A DNA stretch of 50,510 nucleotides from a bacterium. GTDB taxonomy: Bacteria; Patescibacteriota; Patescibacteriia; UBA1558; GWA2-36-10. The stretch lies in NCBI GenBank assembly GCA_018653315.1, contig JABIAL010000035.1, forward strand, positions 1 to 50,510, written 5' to 3'. The translations under genes were made by a program, and so were the position numbers. Shown piece after piece: positions 35,500 through 44,137 of this stretch. The notes under the pieces are model-generated. The model ran no database searches, had not been told where the DNA came from, and worked only from the letters and a program-made list of their open reading frames with translations. How positions within the stretch are numbered: position 1 is the first letter of the stretch; each line of letters starts with the position of its first letter.

Positions 35500-37308
35500 A
35501 TGAAAAATATATTTAAAAACTTCGCTGTCTTCTTCTTGGTGTTTATCATCATTGCTGGTATTTTTAGTTTATACAACAATAAACTTAATCAAGTTGAAGA
35601 AATAAGTCTTGGTCAATTAGTAAATGAAATTAATAATGACCAGATAACTAAAATCAAAGTAGCTGGTGACGAATTAGAAATAACCTTCCAAGATCAAACT
35701 ACAAAAGCTAGCCAAAAAGAATCCAGCGAATCAATTGTCACTCTATTAAATAATTATGGCGTCACTACTGAAAAATTAGCTGCCTTAGACATTGAAGTAG
35801 GCGATGATCCTGGAAAAGGCATTATGATGTCCACCATTCTACCATTTATTATCCCTGTTTTATTTATTCTGGGTATTATTTGGTTTATGATGCGTCAAGT
35901 CAGTGGCGTGAATAATCGTGCTATGACTTTTGGACAATCTGGCGCAAAACTTGCTGACGAACAAAAAATAAAAACTACCTTCAAAAATGTTGCTGGCGCT
36001 ACTGAAGCTAAAGAAGGATTAAAAGAAATTGTAGATTTTCTAAAAAATCCTCAAAAATTTATTAGCTTAGGTGCAAAAATACCAAAAGGCGTACTATTAT
36101 TAGGTAGCCCGGGAACTGGCAAAACCTTACTGTCTCGTGCTGTAGCCGGTGAAGCAAGTGTCCCCTTCTTCCATATTTCTGGTTCTGAATTTGTAGAAAT
36201 GTTTGTTGGTGTTGGTGCTTCTCGAGTTAGAGATTTATTTAAAAAAGCTAAAAAAGCGGCACCTTGTATTATTTTTATTGATGAAATTGATGCAGTTGGT
36301 CGCCAACGTGGATCTGGCTTAGGAGGCTCTCATGATGAACGTGAACAAACACTAAACCAAATACTAACCGAAATGGATGGTTTTGATAACCAAACTAATG
36401 TTATTGTACTAGCCGCTACTAATCGTCCAGACGTTTTAGACCCAGCTTTATTACGACCAGGTCGTTTTGATAGACAGGTAGTAATCGACTTACCTGACAT
36501 CAAAGATAGAGAGGCTATTTTAAATATCCACGCCAAAGGAAAACCCTTAGCCGAAGATGCTAATCTAAAAAAAGTAGCTCAACGTACTCCTGGATTTTCT
36601 GGAGCAGATTTGGCTAACGTTTTGAATGAAGCAGCAATTACGACTGCTCGTCAAAATAAAAAAATCATTGGTAATGACATTGTCTTAGATTCTATTGAAA
36701 AAGTCATGTTAGGACCAGAGAGAAAAAGTCACGTGCTTTCTGATAAAGAAAAAAAGGTCACTGCCTACCATGAAGCTGGTCATGCTATTGTTGCTAATTA
36801 TCTAAAACATGCTGACCCGGTCCATAAAATTTCTATTATCTCTCGTGGTCGTGCTGCTGGATATACAATCAACCTACCTATAGAAGATAAAAAAATGCAA
36901 AGTCAAGGTGACTTCATTGATGAGATGGCTGTCTTATTAGGTGGCCGAGTAGCTGAAAAAATCTTTTTTCAAGAAGTAACAACCGGAGCTAGCAATGACC
37001 TAGAAAGAGCGACTAAAATTGCTAAACGTTTAATCACTAGATTTGGCATGAACGAAAACCTTGGTCCTCGTACTCTTGGCAAACAAGAAGAGATGATTTT
37101 TTTAGGAAAAGATTTACATGAACAAAAAGATTATAGTGAAAAAACAGCTGAGCTAATAGATCAAGAAATAAATAAATACATAGCACAGGCTGTAACGACC
37201 GCTAAAAAAGTAATTACTGAACATAAAGAACAGGTAGAAAAAATTGTCGCTACTTTACTAGAAAAAGAAACTATCGAAAAAGAAGAATTTGAAAATTTAG
37301 TAAAATAA
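35500..37308 (+). CDS. ftsH: ATP-dependent zinc metalloprotease FtsH
   Basis: Membrane-bound AAA+ protease for quality control of membrane and regulatory proteins. Two hydrophobic helices at about residues 8-24 and 110-130 flank an outer domain. The AAA module shows Walker A GSPGTGKT (202-209), Walker [18 protein letters not shown] and the SRH stretch [19 protein letters not shown]. The zinc site is YHEAGHAI near residue 423. 602 residues, normal length. It follows rpsA and has its own terminator. Confidence 0.97.
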   Translation: MKNIFKNFAVFFLVFIIIAGIFSLYNNKLNQVEEISLGQLVNEINNDQITKIKVAGDELEITFQDQTTKASQKESSESIVTLLNNYGVTTEKLAALDIEVGDDPGKGIMMSTILPFIIPVLFILGIIWFMMRQVSGVNNRAMTFGQSGAKLADEQKIKTTFKNVAGATEAKEGLKEIVDFLKNPQKFISLGAKIPKGVLLLGSPGTGKTLLSRAVAGEASVPFFHISGSEFVEMFVGVGASRVRDLFKKAKKAAPCIIFIDEIDAVGRQRGSGLGGSHDEREQTLNQILTEMDGFDNQTNVIVLAATNRPDVLDPALLRPGRFDRQVVIDLPDIKDREAILNIHAKGKPLAEDANLKKVAQRTPGFSGADLANVLNEAAITTARQNKKIIGNDIVLDSIEKVMLGPERKSHVLSDKEKKVTAYHEAGHAIVANYLKHADPVHKISIISRGRAAGYTINLPIEDKKMQSQGDFIDEMAVLLGGRVAEKIFFQEVTTGASNDLERATKIAKRLITRFGMNENLGPRTLGKQEEMIFLGKDLHEQKDYSEKTAELIDQEINKYIAQAVTTAKKVITEHKEQVEKIVATLLEKETIEKEEFENLVK

Positions 37309-37316
37309 ACTCAAAT

Positions 37317-37342
37317 AAAACCCCTCACTTGTGAGGGGTTTT
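37317..37342 (+). terminator. terminator of ftsH
   Basis: Stem AAAACCCCTCAC / GTGAGGGGTTTT around a 2-base TT; the tight loop probably opens one or two closing pairs. Confidence 0.88.
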
Positions 37343-37411
37343 ATAAATCATGAAAATGTTGTATAATATAAATGAATTAAAAGAAAAATAAAATAAATTT
37401 AAAATAAAAAT

Positions 37412-38389
37412 ATGGAATCATTTTATCGTAAAGTCTATTTGCGTTCTTGGCGAATAGTGAAAAACAATTGGTACTTATTATTCTTTGGTTTATTTGTATC
37501 TACCTTAGGGCTAACCGGAGATTTTAAAGCTCTCTCAAACTTAGAGGCCAATGATATAATTTCTACTACCCTGGTAGATTGGATTAATATCTTCCACACT
37601 TTTGCAGTTGCTGATATCACTTTGGATAAGTTACCTACCCTACTAATGCTAATAGGTACATTTTTATTCCTAGCAGTTATTCTAGTCATGGCAATCTCTT
37701 CGCAAGGTGCTATTATCCAAGCTACTGCTAATGACCATAAAAAAACTAACAAAAATACCCTTATTAATAATTTACAAACCGGTGTAGAAAATTTTTGGCC
37801 ATTATTTGGTATCAATATTTTAAATAAATTAATCAGCTTTGTCTTTGTAGTCGGCGCTATCATACCTATTATTTATTTATTGTCACTTAGCCAAAATGCC
37901 AGCTTCATGAACTTCTTAATGACGATTATCGTTTTCTTTGTGCTGGTCCCAATCGCTGTTATTATTTCTTTTGTTACTCGTTATGGTGCTTCATATATAA
38001 TAATAAAGAAACAAAGCTTAACCCAAGCATTCTTTAATGCTTGGAGATTATTTAGGGTAAATTGGATCATTAGTCTAGAAAATGCCTTAGCCTTATTAGC
38101 TTTAACCATACTATATGGCCTAATAATAATTAGCCTTCTAGCATTCGTGGTTACTCCATTCCTAATTTTGGGCTACCTTGTAGCGCAAATTAGCATCTTT
38201 GGTTTCTGGATATTAATCATTGCTGGTAGCTTAGCTGCTATTATATTATTCTTAACTGCTGTTTCTTTATTTGGCACTTACTATACTGTTGTTTGGACTG
38301 AATTATTTATCGAATTAACTAATCCTGGTAAAAATGCTAGCAAAGCTCATCGTTTTGCTAAAAAACATCTACCTCGTTTAGCAAAATAA
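37412..38389 (+). CDS. multi-spanning membrane protein of unknown function
   Basis: 325 residues with about six hydrophobic helices, among them LLMLIGTFLFLAVILVMAIS and FGFWILIIAGSLAAIILFL. The N-terminus is MESFYRKVYLRSWRIVKNNW. The layout recalls the membrane domain found in some glycerophosphodiesterase-type proteins, but no catalytic part is present. The tail is basic (KAHRFAKKHLPRLAK). A TATAAT at 37362-37367 may be its -10. It stands alone between two terminators. Confidence 0.7.
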   Translation: MESFYRKVYLRSWRIVKNNWYLLFFGLFVSTLGLTGDFKALSNLEANDIISTTLVDWINIFHTFAVADITLDKLPTLLMLIGTFLFLAVILVMAISSQGAIIQATANDHKKTNKNTLINNLQTGVENFWPLFGINILNKLISFVFVVGAIIPIIYLLSLSQNASFMNFLMTIIVFFVLVPIAVIISFVTRYGASYIIIKKQSLTQAFFNAWRLFRVNWIISLENALALLALTILYGLIIISLLAFVVTPFLILGYLVAQISIFGFWILIIAGSLAAIILFLTAVSLFGTYYTVVWTELFIELTNPGKNASKAHRFAKKHLPRLAK

Positions 38390-38422
38390 ACACTTTGCGT
38401 TACAAATAAAATAATATACTAC

Positions 38423-38454
38423 AAAAAGCAGGCATGAAAAATTGTCTGCTTTTT
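38423..38454 (+). terminator. terminator after the membrane protein gene
   Basis: AAAAAGCAGGCA pairs with TGTCTGCTTTTT (one G-U) around an 8-base loop, ending in T. Confidence 0.85.
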
Positions 38455-38491
38455 TAATTGGTCTAATATACTACGATTACAAATCATCAGA

Positions 38492-38521
38492 TTGACTTTG
38501 CACTAAAACAAGGGGTATAAT
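38492..38521 (+). promoter_or_regulatory. promoter of pilB
   Basis: TTGACT (38492-38497), 18-base spacer, TATAAT (38516-38521). The predicted start is near 38528, leaving a leader of about 15 bases without an SD. Confidence 0.65.
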
Positions 38522-38542
38522 ACTAATGTTAATCAAAAAAAT

Positions 38543-40279
38543 ATGGATCAAACATCAACAAAACAGACTTTAACTATCGGTGGTGAAGATACTCAAAAAA
38601 AACTACAAACTAAATTAACTTCACTAGAAAATAAAAAAATTGAAGCCGAGACAGAAGCTCGAGCCAAACAAATCGGAGTAATATATATTGACTTGGGTGA
38701 TTTTCCTATTTCTCAATCAGCTATTAAAATACTACCTCAAGAAAGAGCCGAAGCATTACAAATTATTTGTTTTGTTTATACTGGTGAAGAAATGAGGTTA
38801 GCTTCTACTAACCCAGACAATCCTCAAATACGAACAATGGTAACCGAACTAGCTGATAAATATCATGCTAGTGTAAAACTTTATCTTGTTTCTCAATTAA
38901 GTCTGGACAAAGCTTTAGCAATTTATGACAAAATACCTAAAATCGAACATATAGAAGGTGTACAAATTACCGAAGCTGATCTAGAAAAATTTAGTGCCAA
39001 ATTAAAAGGGCTTAATTCTCTAAATGAACTAATAAAAGAAGTGAATCTGACTGAAATGCTAAATTTAATTATTGCTGCTGGACTAAACTTTAAAGCCTCG
39101 GATATTCACTTAGAAGCTGAAGAAAAATCTATCAAAGCTCGTTTGCGTATTGATGGTGTCTTACAAGAAGCTGCCGAAATGCCAGTTAATACTTGGCATA
39201 AAATAGCTTCTCGTATCAAATTACTCTCTGGCCTAAAATTAAATGTTGTCGATAAACCACAAGATGGACGCTTTACGATTAGTCTTGAAAAAGATAAGGT
39301 GGATGTTAGGGTTTCCACTATTCCTTCTGCCTATGGAGAAAGTATTGTTATGCGTTTACTGAAATCAACTAGCATTGGTTTAAAATTTGAACAACTTGGG
39401 TTAAGAGGTAAATCATTTAATGACTTAAATAGTGAAATCGAAAAACCAAATGGCATGATCATTACCACTGGTCCAACTGGATCTGGTAAAACTACTACTT
39501 TATATGCCATCTTAAATAAACTAAACTCACCTGACACAAAAATTATTACCTTGGAAGACCCGATAGAATATAAGCTAAAAGGCATTGTCCAAAGTCAAAT
39601 AGAAAACAAACAAGATAGCGAAATCGCTGATGCACAAGGAATGGTTAAACAAACGAATCGTTATACTTTTGCTAAAGGCTTAAGGGCAATTCTACGTCAA
39701 GATCCTGACATAGTAATGGTTGGAGAAATTAGAGATCTAGAAACAGCCGATACTGCCATTAATGCCGCTCTAACTGGCCATTTAATGCTCTCTACCCTGC
39801 ATACAAACTCTGCCGCTGGCGCTATTCCACGTTTCTTAGCTATGGGCGTTAAACCATTTTTACTTGCTCCATCATTGAATAGCATTATTGGACAAAGACT
39901 AGTAAGAAAACTATGCCCTGACTGTCGAGTAGAAGCTAAAGTGGACAACCAAAGAATGACCGAAGTAATGAATGCTTTAAATTCTATTAGTCCAAAATCC
40001 GGTACCAAATTAGACGATTTATCTAATCTTAAATTCTTTACCGCTAAAGGTTGTGATAAGTGTAACAATCTAGGCTATAGAGGCCGTGTGGGTGTTTATG
40101 AAGTTTTGGTGATGAGTCCAGAAATTGAAAAAATGATTTTATCAGGAGCTGTTTCTGAATATGATATTCAACAAAAAGCGATTGAAGATGGCATGGTTAC
40201 CATGTTGCAAGATGGCTTACTCAAAGCCAAAGACGGGGCTACTTCACTGGATGAAATATTTGAGAAAACTAATAGTTAA
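38543..40279 (+). CDS. pilB: type IV pilus assembly ATPase PilB (GspE family)
   Basis: Cytoplasmic hexameric ATPase powering pilus extension. Seen are a GspE N-domain (residues about 40-160), the Walker A GPTGSGKTTTLYAI, the Asp box EDPIEYKLKG, the Walker B DPDIVMVGEIRDLETAD and the His box TGHLMLSTLHTNSA. The zinc-type CPDC and CDKCNNLGYRGRVG follow. 578 residues, full length. No other pilus gene is adjacent. Type IV pili are common in Patescibacteria, likely for attachment to hosts or DNA uptake. Confidence 0.96.
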   Translation: MDQTSTKQTLTIGGEDTQKKLQTKLTSLENKKIEAETEARAKQIGVIYIDLGDFPISQSAIKILPQERAEALQIICFVYTGEEMRLASTNPDNPQIRTMVTELADKYHASVKLYLVSQLSLDKALAIYDKIPKIEHIEGVQITEADLEKFSAKLKGLNSLNELIKEVNLTEMLNLIIAAGLNFKASDIHLEAEEKSIKARLRIDGVLQEAAEMPVNTWHKIASRIKLLSGLKLNVVDKPQDGRFTISLEKDKVDVRVSTIPSAYGESIVMRLLKSTSIGLKFEQLGLRGKSFNDLNSEIEKPNGMIITTGPTGSGKTTTLYAILNKLNSPDTKIITLEDPIEYKLKGIVQSQIENKQDSEIADAQGMVKQTNRYTFAKGLRAILRQDPDIVMVGEIRDLETADTAINAALTGHLMLSTLHTNSAAGAIPRFLAMGVKPFLLAPSLNSIIGQRLVRKLCPDCRVEAKVDNQRMTEVMNALNSISPKSGTKLDDLSNLKFFTAKGCDKCNNLGYRGRVGVYEVLVMSPEIEKMILSGAVSEYDIQQKAIEDGMVTMLQDGLLKAKDGATSLDEIFEKTNS

Positions 40280-40285
40280 ACAATC

Positions 40286-40318
40286 AAAAAACTACCTCCT
40301 AAGTGGAGGTAGTTTTTT
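40286..40318. terminator. bidirectional terminator between pilB and valS
   Basis: A perfect 14-bp stem (40286-40299 with 40305-40318) with A and T flanks serves the two convergent genes. Confidence 0.9.
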
Positions 40319-40331
40319 AATACTATGAAAT

Positions 40332-42905
40332 TTATTGATTAGCTAATTTATTTTTTGCCTCGGCTAATCTTTTTTTATTATCTTTAATTACTTCTTTTGG
40401 TGCATTGCTAACAAAAGATTTATTTTTTACTTTTGCTTCCATCGATTTAATATATTTTTCTAAAACCTGTTTTTCTTTATCTGTCATAGCCTTGGTGGCA
40501 TTAATTTCACCTTGACTATGCGCTGTAGCAAATTTTGTACCATTAATAGCCTCCGCTTGTAGGGTTACTCGACCTAATTGAGCGACAACTTGTAAATCAT
40601 CCCGAGACAAAACCTGGCTAGTTAAATAACAATCAACGAAATCAGTAGGCGCAATCTTATTCTCCGCTTTAATATTTCTAATTTGAGTAACTAGATCTTG
40701 TAAATCAGCAAAATTGTCTAAAACTTTATTATCTACTTTTTTAGCTTGTGGCCAATCAGCTACCATTAGAAAACCACCTGTTTTAAATTCTTTCCAAATT
40801 ACTTCAGTCACAAATGGAGTAAATGGATGCCATAAAACTAATAATCTTTCTAAAATATAAAGTAAAATTTGATCCTTGCTACCCTGAGCATGTCGAGGGG
40901 TTTCAAGCTTTGCAATTTCTAAATACCAGTCAGCTAATTTTGCCCAAGTAAACTCATATAATTTCTCCCCTGCTGATGAAAATTTATATTTCTCTAAATC
41001 ACTAGTCACCTCTACTGCCAGTTTATTAAACTCAGCTAATATCCATTTATCAGTCAGAGTAATTGGTTTCGGCTCTGTCTTGATTTGTTTAATCTCATTC
41101 ACTTGTCCAAAAATAAAACGAGAAATATTCCAAAGTTTATTGACGAAATTACGATAACCAGCAATTTTATCTTCATACAAACGCATATCAGCTCCGGGAG
41201 CTGCGCCAATAACTAATGATAAACGCAAAGCGTCCGTACCAAATTTATCTATCATATCCAAAGGATCAATACCGTTGCCCTTTGACTTGGACATTTTCTT
41301 GCCGTCCTGATCACGAATCATGCCATGTAGATAAACAGTTTTAAATGGTCTAGAATCTTTTTCTTTGGCTAATAAATATTCTGACATCAAAATCATCCGT
41401 GCTACCCAAAAAAATAAAATATCATATCCAGTTTCCATCACCTGATTTGGGTGGAAGTTTTTAAAATCTTTTGTTTTGTCTGGCCAGCCTAAAGTAGAAA
41501 AGGTCCACAAAGAGGATGAAAACCAAGTATCTAAAGTATCCAGATCTTGAGTTATTTTTTTACCCTTAGCTAGTTTTTGTGCCTCTACCTCTGTACGAGC
41601 TACTATTACTTCATTATTTTCTGTATACCAAACCGGAATTCGATGTCCCCACCAAATCTGACGAGAAATACACCAGTCGTGTAAATTTTCCATCCAATGA
41701 TAGTAAGTTTTTTCAAATCTTTTTGGTACAATTTCTATATCGCCAGATCTGACAACTTCTAGTGACAACTCTTTCAAGGTTTTTTTACGACCTGGAAGCT
41801 TTTTGTCTACTGCCACAAACCATTGCTCAGAAGTAAGAGGTTCAATCGGAGTATCGCAACGATAACATATTGATAAGTTATTTTGATAATCCTCTATCTT
41901 TTCTATTTGCTTAGATTTCTGCAAATCTGCTACAAATTTTTCTCGGGCAACTAAAACATTTAGTCCGGCATATTTGCCACCGGATTCTAATAATTTACCA
42001 TCTTCATTGATGAGCTTGATAACTTCTAACTTATGTTTTTGAGCAAACTCAAAATCTACCACACTATGCGCTGGCGTTCCCCCAACTACACCAGAACCAA
42101 ATTCTGGATCAACTTCTTTGTCTGTAAAAACTTTTACTTTTATTTTATGTCCAGCTAAATCTATTTCTAAATCTTTTCCTACATATTTTTGATAACGCTG
42201 ATCGTCTGGATGCACAGCAACTCCTGTATCAGCTAATTTTGTCTCTGGACGAGTTGTAGCTACAGTGAATGGACCATATTTAATATAATATAACCTTGCT
42301 TGTTGCTCTTTATATTCAACTTCATCATCGGCCAAGGTAGAACCACAACGAGGACACCAATTTACAATCCGATTACCACGGTAAATCAAACCATCGTTAT
42401 ACATTTTAATAAAAGCCTCGTTTACAGCTACTGATAATTCATTAGAAAGAGTATAGGCCTCTCTGGACCAATCACAACTAGCTCCCATTTTTCTAGTTTG
42501 CTTACGAATGGTGTCTTGTGAGCCAGCTACAAACTCTTGTACTTTATCCAAAAATTTATCTCGGCCCAAAGCACGTCTATCTGTGCCTTCTTCCGCTAAT
42601 ATTTTTTCTACTTTAGTTTGCGTAGCAATAGCGGCATGATCTGTACCGGGTAACCATAAAGTTTTTTTGCCTTGTAGACGCTGATAACGAATTATTAAAT
42701 CTTCATAAGCTAAGGCTGCCGCATGACCCAAATGTAAAACACCAGTAGCATTTGGCGGTGGCATAGAAATAGTGAATTCTGGTCCAGTGCTCTTTAAATT
42801 ATCTGGATTAAATAAACCAGACTGTTCCCAGTCTTGATAAATTTGATCTTCATAATTACCAGCCTCATAAGCTTTTGGCATGTCTATTTTATTTTCTTTT
42901 TTCAT
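40332..42905 (-). CDS. valS: valyl-tRNA synthetase
   Basis: Class I synthetase. HIGH motif PPPNATGVLHLGHA; editing-domain stretch ATTRPETKLADTGVAVHP; KMSKS in GKKMSKSKGNGIDP; C-terminal coiled coil with many Lys. I start at 42905 (MKKENKIDMPKAYEA), because the extra 24 residues of the longer frame are read from the T-box terminator region. Result 857 residues. A short insertion ETPRHAQGS after YLEIAKL is encoded by a GC-rich palindrome (40882-40900). Expression is likely controlled by tRNA-Val through the upstream T-box. Confidence 0.97.
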   Translation of the reverse strand: MKKENKIDMPKAYEAGNYEDQIYQDWEQSGLFNPDNLKSTGPEFTISMPPPNATGVLHLGHAAALAYEDLIIRYQRLQGKKTLWLPGTDHAAIATQTKVEKILAEEGTDRRALGRDKFLDKVQEFVAGSQDTIRKQTRKMGASCDWSREAYTLSNELSVAVNEAFIKMYNDGLIYRGNRIVNWCPRCGSTLADDEVEYKEQQARLYYIKYGPFTVATTRPETKLADTGVAVHPDDQRYQKYVGKDLEIDLAGHKIKVKVFTDKEVDPEFGSGVVGGTPAHSVVDFEFAQKHKLEVIKLINEDGKLLESGGKYAGLNVLVAREKFVADLQKSKQIEKIEDYQNNLSICYRCDTPIEPLTSEQWFVAVDKKLPGRKKTLKELSLEVVRSGDIEIVPKRFEKTYYHWMENLHDWCISRQIWWGHRIPVWYTENNEVIVARTEVEAQKLAKGKKITQDLDTLDTWFSSSLWTFSTLGWPDKTKDFKNFHPNQVMETGYDILFFWVARMILMSEYLLAKEKDSRPFKTVYLHGMIRDQDGKKMSKSKGNGIDPLDMIDKFGTDALRLSLVIGAAPGADMRLYEDKIAGYRNFVNKLWNISRFIFGQVNEIKQIKTEPKPITLTDKWILAEFNKLAVEVTSDLEKYKFSSAGEKLYEFTWAKLADWYLEIAKLETPRHAQGSKDQILLYILERLLVLWHPFTPFVTEVIWKEFKTGGFLMVADWPQAKKVDNKVLDNFADLQDLVTQIRNIKAENKIAPTDFVDCYLTSQVLSRDDLQVVAQLGRVTLQAEAINGTKFATAHSQGEINATKAMTDKEKQVLEKYIKSMEAKVKNKSFVSNAPKEVIKDNKKRLAEAKNKLANQ
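40882..40900. repeat. GC-rich palindromic element inserted in valS
   Basis: CCCTGAGCATGTCGAGGGG has CCCT..AGGG arms and is much richer in GC than its surroundings. It encodes a peptide insertion in the anticodon-binding region of ValS. The motif resembles a short palindrome that I recall as repeated in Patescibacteria genomes. Confidence 0.6.
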
Positions 42906-43124
42906 AAAAAAGTTTTTTAAAAATAAAAACGCAAAAATAATTGCGCTTAAGGGCCAAGTATAACTTGACGGTACCACCTTAATTTCTCTTAAATAAGAGA
43001 TACTTAATTTTAACGCTATAACGGGCGCACCCCGACTGAATCTACTTTCATTGATTGATTTCTTTCAGCAACTTTCCAAGTGACATTAATCTTGGATCGA
43101 ATGTTTTTATATTTACTTATTCAT
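42906..43124 (-). promoter_or_regulatory. T-box riboswitch leader of valS
   Basis: On the minus strand the T-box core AAGGTGGTACCGTC (42980-42967) is recognisable, with TGGT able to pair with the ACCA end of uncharged tRNA. Upstream stems are CCAAG/CTTGG (43095-43091 with 43080-43076) and CTGAA/TTCAG (43068-43064 with 43040-43036). The latter encloses a GUA valine codon (43045-43043) as candidate specifier. A hairpin CGGG/CCCG follows. The terminator is CGCAA/TTGCG (42945-42930) followed by TTTTTATTTTT. The leader is short for a T-box, so Stem I may be reduced. Confidence 0.85.
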
Positions 43125-43161
43125 ACTATAAAAGTAATCTATTTTAACAATTTAGTCAATA

Positions 43162-43193
43162 TAAAAACCACCGTTCGTTGCCTACTAGGTGGT
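43162..43193 (-). terminator. terminator of the 128-residue orphan
   Basis: ACCACC (43193-43188) pairs with GGTGGT (43172-43167) on the minus strand, followed by TTTTTA just after the stop at 43201. Confidence 0.8.
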
Positions 43194-43200
43194 CAAGTGA

Positions 43201-43587
43201 TCAATCCTTGTCATCAAAACTTAGTTGCCAGTCAATATTTGGCCGAGAAAATACTCGCCGTAATTGCTGTTGAGAAACAGTGCTCATGCACCAACTAGTT
43301 GGCTGTTTTTTATCTCGACGACTAACTATAGCAGCTCCATTACCATCATATTCCAATGATAACTTACCAGTACAAGTAATACGTGGAAAATTATTACTAC
43401 CATCCAATTCTCGTGTCTGAAAACAAGAGCCACTTGCTGGACACGTAGTGTTTCGACATAGTGACTTGATCTGCTGTTTGTTCAATGAGCTTTTTGTCTT
43501 AATCGAGCTAACAACTACCTTTCGATTCGTTGGTTTTCTTGTGACTACCTTCTTCTTTACTACTTTCTTTCCCTGTCCTGCTGCCAT
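43201..43587 (-). CDS. basic Cys-containing orphan protein
   Basis: 128 residues. The first 40 are Lys/Arg-rich (KKVVKKKVVTRKPTNRK) and likely disordered or nucleic-acid binding; the rest has Cys in CRNTTCPASGSC, ITC and SWC. No family recognised. The start is supported by AGGAG six bases before ATG. GC is higher than in flanking valS and tsaE. Own promoter, SD and terminator make it another stand-alone unit. Confidence 0.7.
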   Translation of the reverse strand: MAAGQGKKVVKKKVVTRKPTNRKVVVSSIKTKSSLNKQQIKSLCRNTTCPASGSCFQTRELDGSNNFPRITCTGKLSLEYDGNGAAIVSRRDKKQPTSWCMSTVSQQQLRRVFSRPNIDWQLSFDDKD

Positions 43588-43633
43588 GACTTTCTCCTGG
43601 TTGCTGTGATTAAAAAACTGATCCCCATGATCA

Positions 43634-43684
43634 GTTAAACGAACTATAATAATAGATAATACACAAAAATAACACTTTTGTCAA
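43634..43684 (-). promoter_or_regulatory. promoter and shared 5' motif of the 128-residue orphan
   Basis: Minus strand: TTGACA (43684-43679), 17-base spacer, TATTAT (43661-43656). The motif AGTTCGTTTAAC lies at 43645-43634. A small hairpin TGATC..GATCA follows in the leader. Confidence 0.75.
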
Positions 43685-43693
43685 CCTTGTAGC

Positions 43694-44134
43694 TTAACCC
43701 ACGAGCTTACTAGAAATAACAATCTTTCTCTTATCTTGACCTAAGAACTCCATTTTAACATTAATAAGATTATTTTTTGGTAAATTATCTAATTTATCAG
43801 CCCATTCTATTACTACTAGAGTCTGCGGATCATCTAAAAAATCTTGCAAACCAATGTCTGCTAAATCTTCTGAAGCATCTAAACGATAACAATCAACATG
43901 AATTAATTGTTTAATCTGTTTATAATTAACCGGGTAGCTTTTCATCAAAACAAAAGTGGGACTAGTAATTGTTTCTGAAATCCCTAATCCTACAGCCAAA
44001 GCTTTGACGAAAACTGTCTTACCAGCCCCTAAGTTTCCAGACAAAGCAATCAATTGACCAGACTCTAAACTTGTAGCTAAATCATTGGCTACTTTATTGG
44101 TTTCTTTTATATTGTTAGTTACAAATTCTTGCAT
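43694..44134 (-). CDS. tsaE: t6A synthesis ATPase TsaE
   Basis: P-loop ATPase that resets the TsaBD complex during formation of threonylcarbamoyl-adenosine at tRNA A37. Seen are GNLGAGKTVFVKALA (Walker A, about residues 35-49), ITSPTFVLMKSYP (switch I-like) and VVIEWADKL (Walker B area). 146 residues, normal. It follows tsaD by 3 bases. tsaB and tsaC are not in the window. Confidence 0.95.
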   Translation of the reverse strand: MQEFVTNNIKETNKVANDLATSLESGQLIALSGNLGAGKTVFVKALAVGLGISETITSPTFVLMKSYPVNYKQIKQLIHVDCYRLDASEDLADIGLQDFLDDPQTLVVIEWADKLDNLPKNNLINVKMEFLGQDKRKIVISSKLVG

Positions 44135-44137
44135 ATT

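Noticed and set aside
43080-43298. 72-residue plus-strand ORF
   Set aside because: It lies over the valS T-box promoter region and antisense to the 128-residue orphan; it has no SD and its composition follows the opposite strand.
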